From Candidatus Zixiibacteriota bacterium (lineage in GTDB: Bacteria > Zixibacteria > MSB-5A5 > GN15 > FEB-12), in contig JAQUSF010000021.1 in assembly GCA_028715215.1 (NCBI GenBank), positions 1-39,254 of the forward strand: DNA of 39,254 nucleotides. Reading direction: 5' to 3'. Below, piece after piece: positions 32,647-39,254 of the stretch (positions within the stretch are counted from its first letter, which is position 1; the number at the start of each line of letters is the position of its first letter). The notes beneath the pieces were generated by a model, which ran no database searches, was not told where the DNA came from, and saw only the letters and a list, made by a program, of their open reading frames with translations. The position numbers and the translations under genes were made by a program.

Positions 32647-33663
32647 CTAATATTTTTTGCGACGCTCGACCATGAAGTTCGAACCGGGTTTTTGCTTGGT
32701 GGCTTTTTTCAGGTCAGCCAGCATTTTCGACAACTCCCCGACATGGGTAAATTTACCATTGTCATTTATCAATACCGCTATGGAACTAGTTAGAATGGGA
32801 TAGTTTTCGATTTCCCCCCGGCGGCTGACAGTAGTAATATAACCCCGTTCCCGGTCAACCACCTCATAGCGGTAAGGAATGATAGCGTCAAAACTTTTGA
32901 TTATCCAGGTGCAGACATCGTTGACAATATTTTGCGGCAGGACACATATAAAATCATCGCCCGCAATATGCCCGACAAAACCTTCCCGACAGACATCGAA
33001 CACTACGTCGCGGATGATCTTGGCTGTCAACCTGATAACCCGGTCACCCGAGGCGTAACCGTAATAGTCGTTATAGGCTTTGAAGTTGTCCAGGTCGGCA
33101 TAACATACGGCAAACTCCGAACCCATTTTAATCTGACGGTCAATTTCCTGTTCAATCATAGCCGGACCAGGCAGGTGTGTGGAGGGATTTATCGAAAGGT
33201 CACGGCGGTTACGGTCAATAACCTTGTGTATCCGGACCTCCACCAGTTTGTCCAGCCATTCACCATAAATGAAATCCTCAGCCCCGTTTTCAAAAGCCGC
33301 CACGACAATATTATTCGAGGGTTCCGGGTGATATAAAATAACCGGTATGATGGATAAAAAGACATTGCTTTTAATAGCCTGGAGCATTTCAATTTCTTTG
33401 TACAGTTCCGACTTACTGCCTATGAGGATAGCATTTACCGGAAACCGTTGACAGATAGTGACCAGGCTATCAAAATTATCAAAATAATGAAAAGATACTT
33501 CCTGACCGTAATAAAACCTTTTCAGGTGAAAATCAAGATTTACCCCGGTTTGTTTTAAGGCAAAATGATAAACAGGCTTAACGGCGATTTCATTCCTGGT
33601 TATGTTCGCCCAATTCTCGAGGATGGTATTTTTTGTGTTCGGCAATAATATAATCCCGGTCAA
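32647..33663 (-). CDS. Receiver-like plus degenerate GGDEF-domain protein
   Basis: Residues about 40-150 resemble a receiver-type domain without the usual N-terminal acidic pocket. Residues about 165-330 form a GGDEF domain (AVCYADLDNFKAYNDYYGY at the start), with the signature AGDDF in GHIAGDDFICV instead of GG[DE]EF. It could make cyclic di-GMP, since the key acidic residues remain, or only bind nucleotide. The possible starts are TTG 33663 or TTG 33645, both inside the end of xerD, which it overlaps by about 70 bases; no ATG or GTG is available. It is the last gene of a five-gene operon. Confidence 0.72.
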   Translation of the reverse strand: MTGIILLPNTKNTILENWANITRNEIAVKPVYHFALKQTGVNLDFHLKRFYYGQEVSFHYFDNFDSLVTICQRFPVNAILIGSKSELYKEIEMLQAIKSNVFLSIIPVILYHPEPSNNIVVAAFENGAEDFIYGEWLDKLVEVRIHKVIDRNRRDLSINPSTHLPGPAMIEQEIDRQIKMGSEFAVCYADLDNFKAYNDYYGYASGDRVIRLTAKIIRDVVFDVCREGFVGHIAGDDFICVLPQNIVNDVCTWIIKSFDAIIPYRYEVVDRERGYITTVSRRGEIENYPILTSSIAVLINDNGKFTHVGELSKMLADLKKATKQKPGSNFMVERRKKY

Positions 33664-34498
33664 TTTTGGTATAAATTTCCGTAGTTGTTATATCGGCATG
33701 ACCGAGCATTTCTTGCACCACCCGGAGACTGGCCCCACCCTCAAGAAGATGAGTAGCAAAAGAATGACGAAAAGTATGGGGGGTTACCTTTTTGGTTAGA
33801 CCTGCTTGTAAAACCAGCTTTTTGATAATTTTCCATAAGCCTACCCGGGAAAATTTGCTACCGGTACGGTTTACGAATACCAGTTCCTGAATTACCCCCG
33901 GGTTTAATTGTCTTCCAGTCTCAAAATAAGCGTTCAGAGCTTGTTTGGTATATTCACCGACGGGCACCAGGCGTTGTTTATTCCCCTTACCCAGAACCCG
34001 CAAAAAGCCGGCTTCAAGTTCCAAATCAGAGATTTTTAAATTAATAAGTTCCGACAGGCGTAAACCACTTCCGTAAAGCAGTTCAATAATTGCCTTGTCG
34101 CGACAACAAGTCTTTGATTTGACATCAATTGCTTCAATAATTCCAAGTATCTCTTTAGGTGAGAGATAATCCGGATGATAACGGGCAATCCTGGGGGCGT
34201 TATAGGCCAGGGCTGGATTTTCCTTGATTTGATGGTTCTCTTTCAGATAGGCATAAAAGCCTTTCAGGGAGGATATCTTACGGGCCAAGGTCGCTGGTTT
34301 GCTTCCCTTACGAGACAGACTTAAAAAATAGCTGTTTATATCCACTGGGGTGATTTTTCGTAAATCCTTCCCCTTAACTACTCTGGCAAAAGCCATGAGG
34401 TCACGGATATATGCTTCAAGACTGTTTTCCGAAAGACCCCGCTCCAGTTTCAGGTGTTGACGGTAGTCTTCTATTATTACCGGTACCGAATCAGGCAT
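33590..34498 (-). CDS. xerD: Tyrosine recombinase XerD-like
   Basis: The 302-residue protein has a SAM-like N-terminal DNA-binding domain (about 5-90, YRQHLKLERGLSENSLEAY) and a catalytic domain with Arg in GSGLRLSEL, HTFRHSFATHLL (His and Arg), His in LGHADITTT and the nucleophile Tyr in EIYTKID. Length and motifs fit XerC/D resolvases of chromosome dimers, not phage integrases. The ATG at 34498 follows the comF stop by one base; the frame runs back to 34528 without homology. It overlaps the GGDEF gene downstream. No phage genes or att repeats are near. Confidence 0.88.
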   Translation of the reverse strand: MPDSVPVIIEDYRQHLKLERGLSENSLEAYIRDLMAFARVVKGKDLRKITPVDINSYFLSLSRKGSKPATLARKISSLKGFYAYLKENHQIKENPALAYNAPRIARYHPDYLSPKEILGIIEAIDVKSKTCCRDKAIIELLYGSGLRLSELINLKISDLELEAGFLRVLGKGNKQRLVPVGEYTKQALNAYFETGRQLNPGVIQELVFVNRTGSKFSRVGLWKIIKKLVLQAGLTKKVTPHTFRHSFATHLLEGGASLRVVQEMLGHADITTTEIYTKIDRDYIIAEHKKYHPRELGEHNQE

Positions 34499-34499
34499 T

Positions 34500-35222
34500 T
34501 TACAATCCATGTGCCATAGCAATAACACCCACTACCTTAAAACCAGCCGGCTCAAGGGTTTTTCGAGCCTCGGAGACTGTAGCGCCGCTGGTAACAACAT
34601 CATCCACCAGGATTATCCGACATTTATCAGCCGGGATATCCGGTTCATCAGATACCCGGAAGACTCCCTTGATATTCCGTTTTCGCTGGTATTCGTTTAA
34701 ACGTGATTGCGGTTTACGTTTTTTTACCCGATAAAGAATCGTATCCTCGACCGGAATATCGAGAATCTCTCCTAATTGACGGGCAAAAAGGGTCGCCTGA
34801 TTATATCCCCGGAAATACTCACGACCGGGGTGAAGCGGTATGGGCACTAATAAATCAGCTTTGAGGCGTTCCAGGCGGTCCTTATACTGTAAACAGACAG
34901 CCCTGGCAATCAGGGAGGCGGGAGTGGTTATGTCTTTAAACTTATACTGGATGACAATTTGTTTTAAGGGATCAATATAATTTCCCCAGGCAAAAAGAAT
35001 AAATGCTTCTTCCCCGCATATTTTACAATTGATTCCTTCGGTTATCTCCGTTGAACATTTCAGGCAAAAAGGGTATTGGAACTTATCAATCGCTTTAAGA
35101 CAATCATCACAGATATCAATCCGGCTTTTATTAAACCGCCCGCATCCCAGACATAAAGGGGGGAATAAAAAATCAAGAAAAGCCCGTGACCAGCTGAAGC
35201 TGTTTTCAATTTGCTTATTCAC
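34500..35222 (-). CDS. comF: ComF-family phosphoribosyltransferase-like protein
   Basis: The 240-residue protein has the ComF layout: an N-terminal zinc-finger region (FPPLCLGCGRF, CDDCLK, FCLKCS and CKICGE, about 16-70) and a phosphoribosyltransferase domain with the PRPP loop RIILVDDVVTSGAT (about 203-216) and GYNQATLFAR earlier. ComF acts in DNA uptake and DNA processing during transformation in several bacteria; its enzymatic substrate is unclear. The start is GTG at 35222 without a clear ribosome site, directly after a TATAAT. It is followed by xerD after one base. Confidence 0.85.
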   Translation of the reverse strand: MNKQIENSFSWSRAFLDFLFPPLCLGCGRFNKSRIDICDDCLKAIDKFQYPFCLKCSTEITEGINCKICGEEAFILFAWGNYIDPLKQIVIQYKFKDITTPASLIARAVCLQYKDRLERLKADLLVPIPLHPGREYFRGYNQATLFARQLGEILDIPVEDTILYRVKKRKPQSRLNEYQRKRNIKGVFRVSDEPDIPADKCRIILVDDVVTSGATVSEARKTLEPAGFKVVGVIAMAHGL

Positions 35223-35248
35223 ATTATAAAAAAAGGGGCTTTAATCGT

Positions 35249-36322
35249 TTATTTCAAGGATTTTTTTGCCAGTTTCCGAGAAACCCACTGAATGGAATAA
35301 AAAATAATAAACGCAGTCAACCCTAAGGCCATCAGAATTGACACCGGGCTATGCTCCTCTGGAGTAGATTGTGACCTGATAAGAACCGGTATATTCAATA
35401 TTCCATATATCCAGTCGGTGATGACACCGCCTGTTATCGATACAACCACAATCGCCGTCAAATATCTGACTGTTGACCAGTTGCCTAAAATATTTTTCAA
35501 AACCACCAGAGTAGCTATGTTGGTAGCGGGACCTGCCATTAAAAAAACTAAAATAGCCCCTGGAGAGAAACCAGAAGCGAGAAATACTGCCGCCAAGGGT
35601 GTCGATGAACTGGCACAGATATACAACGGCAGACCGATAACAATCGCACCCAGATAACCCAGCCAGCCGGTTTTTAAAATCGATGGAATATCAGTCGGGT
35701 TATCCCCTAATAATGCCCCCACCAGACCAGCCAGAACAAAACCCAGCATGAGATATGGAGCCAGATCTTTTAGAAGAACATTGAAAGCATAGTTGATACT
35801 TGATAATATTCTGATAATAATACTTTTTTGTGAAAGATTATCGGCGGAAGTCGCGCCACAACAGTCACCATTACTTCTATTACCGATGAAAACCGGCGGC
35901 TTGATGTCGTCTTTAAAAAAAGTCTCAACAACACCGGCTAAAAAGGCTGTGAGAAAAGCTGTGACCGGGCGAGCAACGGTTAAGACGGGGTCAGTAAGGG
36001 AGTAAGTCAGCGCAATGGAATCAACCCCTGATTCCGGGGTGGCGATTACAAAGGACATCACGCCGGCTTTTCTTGCTCCGGACTTTCGCAACTGGCTGGC
36101 AACCGGCAGAACTGAACAGGAACACAACGGCAGGGGTATGCCCAGCAGGGCGGCTTTGAAAACGCCTCTGATCCCCCCTCCCTGGATGAGCCTTCGAATA
36201 TTTTTTTCATTCATTAAAAGCCATAAAAAGCCAGCCAGTAACAACCCGACAACAAATAAAAACGCCGAGCTGACCAGCATCTGCCAGGTCGCCTCGGCCC
36301 ATTTTAACAGAAATGAAAACAT
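35249..36322 (-). CDS. SO_0444-type metal efflux permease (DUF318 family)
   Basis: The 357-residue membrane protein has about eight to ten helices and the family stretches GIPLPLCSCSVLPVA and ATPESGVDSIALTYS (first half) and CASSSTPLAAVFLASG (second half), which include conserved cysteines. A Cys pair lies in the cytosolic linker (DCCGATSAD). Relatives of this permease group are linked to copper or zinc efflux; the metal here is unproven. The start ATG at 36322 overlaps the stop of the upstream TPR gene by one base (TGATG). It is the second gene of the operon. Confidence 0.8.
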   Translation of the reverse strand: MFSFLLKWAEATWQMLVSSAFLFVVGLLLAGFLWLLMNEKNIRRLIQGGGIRGVFKAALLGIPLPLCSCSVLPVASQLRKSGARKAGVMSFVIATPESGVDSIALTYSLTDPVLTVARPVTAFLTAFLAGVVETFFKDDIKPPVFIGNRSNGDCCGATSADNLSQKSIIIRILSSINYAFNVLLKDLAPYLMLGFVLAGLVGALLGDNPTDIPSILKTGWLGYLGAIVIGLPLYICASSSTPLAAVFLASGFSPGAILVFLMAGPATNIATLVVLKNILGNWSTVRYLTAIVVVSITGGVITDWIYGILNIPVLIRSQSTPEEHSPVSILMALGLTAFIIFYSIQWVSRKLAKKSLK

Positions 36323-36849
36323 CACTTTTGGTTCATACTTTTCAGGAATTCGCGAACGCTCTCCGCTACATTTTCTTCAGGCTCCAGAGCCAGGTATCGC
36401 TCCCAGTAAATCCGGGTGGAATCATTCATTTTCATATCCAGATATACGATACCCTGGTTGAAATTGGCTATGGGGTGGCGGGGATTCTTTTCAAGGACCC
36501 GGGCAAATTCATCGCGGGCACGTTCCAGAAGTCCCATCCCATGCAGACAGGCTCCGTAATCGGTGCGGACATCGAGCGAAGTACTGTCGAGCGCCAGCGC
36601 CCGGCGGTAACACTCTGCGGCTATGGCATAGTTGCCATGGTCCATATAATCGTTACCCAACTTTATTAAACCGTCGTAATCTTCCGGTAACTCGCCAAGG
36701 TTGCTCAATGCCTGACCCATACTGCGAACATCGGAATGATTTTCCGCATGTGGGGCGCCACTTGGATTCTTGAATAGAAAATAACCCGCCCCAACCAGCA
36801 CCAGTACAGAAATTATCACAAGATTGTCACGCCCGCTGCTTGTCATCAT
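36322..36849 (-). CDS. Membrane-anchored TPR protein
   Basis: The 175-residue protein has one N-terminal membrane helix (about 9-26) and roughly three TPR units (about 55-165: YDGLIKLGNDYMDHGNYAIA, VRTDYGACLHGMGLLERARD, PIANFNQGIVYLDMK), like NrfG/CcmH-type assembly helpers. It probably acts as a periplasmic scaffold. GAGG precedes the ATG. It is the first gene of the operon TPR-permease-comF-xerD-GGDEF, all closely packed on the minus strand. Confidence 0.75.
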   Translation of the reverse strand: MMTSSGRDNLVIISVLVLVGAGYFLFKNPSGAPHAENHSDVRSMGQALSNLGELPEDYDGLIKLGNDYMDHGNYAIAAECYRRALALDSTSLDVRTDYGACLHGMGLLERARDEFARVLEKNPRHPIANFNQGIVYLDMKMNDSTRIYWERYLALEPEENVAESVREFLKSMNQK

Positions 36850-36910
36850 TATGCCTCTGTTATGATAAATTATAGTCCAAATTTATTTAAACTTGCTCTT
36901 AGCTTCGCAA

Positions 36911-36938
36911 TGTATAATATATAACTCTTAATTGGCAA
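36911..36938 (-). promoter_or_regulatory. Promoter of the TPR-permease-comF-xerD operon
   Basis: The minus strand has TTGCCA (36938-36933), 16 bases and TATACA (36916-36911). The start near 36904 leaves a leader of about 55 bases. Confidence 0.5.
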
Positions 36939-37016
36939 TAAAATTTAAAACCATTTTAAGATAAATACGTTATAAAACCTTAAAATGATAACTTGGTTTT
37001 TTTCAGAAAGGCTGTC

Positions 37017-38744
37017 GTGAAAAAAATAATTTTCCTGATCATTTCTATTATTCTTTTATCTGATACCAATTGTAATGCCACTGTGAGTGCCTATACTTTT
37101 ACTCCGGACGCTTTTCGCAGGCACCTCGAGGTTCTTACTGCGGACTCACTCGAAGGCCGGGAAGCCGGTGAGGTTGGTGAAGGGAAAGCGGCCCGGTATA
37201 TCGCGGGTATCTTCCAAAATATAGGACTCCAACCAAAAGGCGACAGTAACTCCTTTTTACAGGCTTTCGAATTTATCAAAAAAATAGATTTCAGCCCCAA
37301 CAACCGGCTGGCAATTGACGGCATTGAGCTGAAATTCGAAACTGATTTCAAACCGCTGTTGCAGTCGGCTGACGCCGCATTTGATTTCCCCGAAGTAATC
37401 CCGGTTAATTTCGGCTTTACCGCTCCTGACAGCTCCTATGATGACTATGCGGACCTTGACGTGGCCGGGAAAGCGGTCCTGATAAAACGCTTCGCCCCGG
37501 AAAAAGAATATTTCAATTCGCCCGACAGCGCAGGAATAAATTTCGAGCCGTACAGTTCCCTGACTGATAAAATAATCAACGCCCGGAATCATAAGGTTAA
37601 AGGAATATTCTTTTATACTCCCGAGGGACATGACGATACCCTTCTGTTTCTCGGTGCCACCCGGGTACATCAGGACGACATCCCGATAATCTACCTTCGG
37701 CGCAAAGCAATGACCGAACTTGGAATAGACCCCGTCAAGCCCCGGTCATTTCATGCCAGGGGCGTTACGGAACTTGTCCATATCCCTGACACGGGATACA
37801 ATGTAATCGGCTATCTCCCCGGCATCACCGACACCACCATAATAATCGGCGCCCATTATGACCACCTCGGCTGGGGCGGCTCTTCCTCCCGTTATCGGGG
37901 TGAAGAAAAGAAAATTCACCCCGGCGCCGATGACAACGCTTCAGGTACCGCCGGCGTGCTGGAACTGGCCCGGTATTACCGGCTCAACCAAACCGCCCTC
38001 CGCCACTCTTTTCTTTTCATTGCTTTTTCCGGGGAAGAAAAAGGGATTTTAGGTTCCGGTTATTTCAGCCGCCACATGACGGTGGACTCATCGAAAATTC
38101 TCATGATGCTCAACATGGACATGATCGGCCGCTTGCGTGAGACGGAAAAAGGTCTCGGTGTCCTGGGGGTCGGAACCTCTGAGGAATTCAAAAAATATTT
38201 CGATACCCTTGCCAACCCTCCTGTAAAACTTACTTTTAAAGAATCCGGCACCGGTCCATCGGACCATACCGCTTTTTACAACAACGGCATCCCCGTCCTC
38301 TTTTTCTTTACCGGCGTTCATGAAGATTATCATAAACCCGAAGATGTCCTCGACAAGATCAATTTTAACGGAATGGTAAAGGTGGCCGATATGGTGACTA
38401 CCATAACAGACCATTTTGACCGGAATTTTGACAGGCTGACTTTTTTGAAAACCAAATCCGACAGTACCTATGGCGGCCCGCAGAATTTATCCGTTACCCT
38501 GGGGATAATGCCGGACTTTATCTCCGAAGTCCGGGGACTGCGGGTGGATGGTGTTTCCGGGGAGCGTCCGGCCGAGAACGCCGGGATTCTGAAAGGCGAT
38601 GTGATTATCAGGATCGGCAATTTCGAAATCAACGATATTTATACGTACATGAATGCTCTGAAAAAATATCGCAAAGGTGACACGACCACGGTATTGGTCG
38701 AGCGCGGCGCCGATACGCTGAATTTGAAAGTGGAGTTTAAGTAA
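37017..38744 (+). CDS. Secreted M28 metallo-aminopeptidase with PDZ domain
   Basis: After a signal peptide (about 1-22), residues about 100-250 hold a PA-type insert. The M28 domain has all co-catalytic zinc ligands: His280 (AHYDH), Asp305 (GADDNASG), Glu340/341 (GEEKG), Asp368 (NMDMIGR) and His439 (HEDYHKP). Residues about 490-575 are a PDZ domain (GDVIIRIGNFEIND). It would remove N-terminal residues from peptides in the periplasm or outside. The frame starts at 36993, but AGAAAGG at 37002 selects GTG 37017. It stands alone, divergent from the TPR operon. Confidence 0.88.
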   Translation: MKKIIFLIISIILLSDTNCNATVSAYTFTPDAFRRHLEVLTADSLEGREAGEVGEGKAARYIAGIFQNIGLQPKGDSNSFLQAFEFIKKIDFSPNNRLAIDGIELKFETDFKPLLQSADAAFDFPEVIPVNFGFTAPDSSYDDYADLDVAGKAVLIKRFAPEKEYFNSPDSAGINFEPYSSLTDKIINARNHKVKGIFFYTPEGHDDTLLFLGATRVHQDDIPIIYLRRKAMTELGIDPVKPRSFHARGVTELVHIPDTGYNVIGYLPGITDTTIIIGAHYDHLGWGGSSSRYRGEEKKIHPGADDNASGTAGVLELARYYRLNQTALRHSFLFIAFSGEEKGILGSGYFSRHMTVDSSKILMMLNMDMIGRLRETEKGLGVLGVGTSEEFKKYFDTLANPPVKLTFKESGTGPSDHTAFYNNGIPVLFFFTGVHEDYHKPEDVLDKINFNGMVKVADMVTTITDHFDRNFDRLTFLKTKSDSTYGGPQNLSVTLGIMPDFISEVRGLRVDGVSGERPAENAGILKGDVIIRIGNFEINDIYTYMNALKKYRKGDTTTVLVERGADTLNLKVEFK

Positions 38745-38837
38745 TTTTGTTAGTTTGGGTTTGAACCCTCCGGAAATTACACTCTGCTTCGCTCGATATC
38801 CAGCCTGATATTGCTTATACCAACAAACTTTAAAATA

Positions 38838-38862
38838 GGCAGGACCACTAAAGGGTTCTGCC
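38838..38862. repeat. GGCAGGACC hairpin
   Basis: GGCAGGACC (38838-38846) and GGTTCTGCC (38854-38862) pair with one G-U. It lies about 95 bases after the M28 gene with no T run and resembles the next palindrome. Confidence 0.45.
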
Positions 38863-38900
38863 ATAATAGAATTCAATTTAAAACGAATGAGCTCTCGTAG

Positions 38901-38926
38901 GGCAGGAGCCTCCTTGTGCTCCTGCC
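38901..38926. repeat. GGCAGGAGC palindrome
   Basis: GGCAGGAGC (38901-38909) and GCTCCTGCC (38918-38926) form a perfect 9-bp stem followed by GGACTTTTT. The preceding CGTAGG recalls the start of the element at 27089, suggesting a related repeat family. It could be a terminator for the M28 gene or for minus-strand genes. Confidence 0.6.
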
Positions 38927-38941
38927 TGGACTTTTTAAAAG

Positions 38942-39154
38942 TTACTTTTCTAGACCTCTATAGCCAATTATTAACTCACCAGAAATAGCGTCAATTAATT
39001 GAGTTTCATTGGTTACATACTTCCCTTCGGAATCACTTCTATGAGCGAGTTTTGAGGCTACTTTTATACCATAAAGCTTTATTATCCAGAATGGATGTGG
39101 CGTTTTATATGATAAGTAAGGATTATCTGTAAAAGTTAAGGACCTTCCGTACAG
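38942..39154 (-). pseudogene. Decapitated gene fragment
   Basis: An open minus-strand frame of 70 codons ends at 38942 and reads like a real protein C-terminus (FTDNPYLSYKTPHPFWIIKL, then SKLAHRSDSEGKYVTNETQL and GELIIGYRG). It has no start codon and is closed upstream by a stop at 39157-39155. The N-terminal part has probably been lost, perhaps by an insertion. No family is recognised. Confidence 0.45.
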
Positions 39155-39177
39155 TTACAGCCTCTTCGGTTAGTTAA

Positions 39178-39254
39178 TTAAGCGGCTTTATTACCTTTCC
39201 GTTTTTTACCTTCTTCAATCGTTTCGATCGGGCGTTTACCCATGTTGCGATAGC
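39178..39254 (-). CDS. C-terminal end of an unidentified gene, cut by window edge
   Basis: The minus strand reads RNMGKRPIETIEEGKKRKG and ends NKAA before a stop at 39178. The basic tail is compatible with a transposase C-terminus, and the neighbouring truncated gene would fit an insertion sequence ending here, but 25 codons are too few to identify it. Confidence 0.4.
   Translation of the reverse strand, partial: YRNMGKRPIETIEEGKKRKGNKAA

Noticed and set aside
32593-32793. Plus-strand open frame of 66 codons near the GGDEF gene end
   Set aside because: Mostly antisense to the GGDEF coding sequence, with no ribosome site or family resemblance.
33590-34498. Tyrosine recombinase as a mobile-element integrase
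   Set aside because: Length, sequence style and the housekeeping operon fit XerD; no att repeats or phage genes are present.

Overview
The window looks like a chromosomal piece of a Gram-negative, anaerobe-type bacterium of the FCB superphylum. My best guess is candidate phylum Zixibacteria or a close relative. The basis is a C-terminal sorting domain of the type IX secretion kind, outer-membrane and Mla-type lipid transport genes, and paired dockerin-like modules of the form CC..GN.DCS..PDISDITRLIDFLY in three secreted proteins, a style I associate with Zixibacteria. This placement is inference; the 16S gene in the window would settle it. Most genes are moderate in GC, but about 24.2-27.07 kb is clearly AT-rich.

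Layout. 1-2063: the 5' part of an rRNA operon on the minus strand (strong sigma-70 promoter, odd start-site hairpin, boxA, 16S, tRNA-Ile, partial tRNA-Ala). 2400-9402: envelope and secretion genes on the plus strand (GT39-type glycosyltransferase with TPRs, beta-barrel protein, dockerin-like secreted protein, gingipain-like C25 peptidase with PKD, cohesin-like and dockerin-like modules). 9436-10686: two small genes with leaderless-type promoters, then tRNA-His. 10857-14606 (minus): an IscA/HesB-like protein whose first metal-ligand cysteine is an in-frame UGA (selenocysteine), an acyl-CoA ligase and a histidine ammonia-lyase. 14893-19803: DnaQ-WYL exonuclease, a first ECF sigma/anti-sigma pair (sigma gene split by a -1 frameshift at A8C), a small membrane protein, tRNA-Ala(GGC), and a second ECF sigma/ZAS anti-sigma/lipoprotein operon. 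19900-23685: deoC, then a small zinc-ribbon protein, a degenerate archaemetzincin and a YprA/MrfA-like helicase as an operon.

23686-27419 is the most accessory-looking part: a Fis-type HTH remnant, nine TTCGTAA-type sites phased with the DNA helix, a sigma-54-like promoter, two tandem sigma-70 promoters, an AT-rich two-gene unit (lipoprotein-like protein plus dockerin-tagged amidase), and a cluster of palindromic repeats. 27420-29943 (minus) is an Mla/MCE lipid transport operon whose permease seems to start with AUU. Next come a PP-loop ATPase, a cohesin-like protein with a T9SS sorting tail behind a long structured leader, and a five-gene operon (TPR protein, metal permease, comF, xerD, GGDEF protein). 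The window ends with a secreted M28 aminopeptidase with PDZ, small palindromes, a decapitated gene and the C-terminus of an unidentified gene.

The most unusual items are the HesB selenoprotein, the phased TTCGTAA array with its HTH/sigma-54 context, the catalytically dead archaemetzincin beside a DNA-repair-type helicase, the frameshifted sigma factor, the DnaQ-WYL fusion, and the cohesin/dockerin/T9SS set of secreted proteins.
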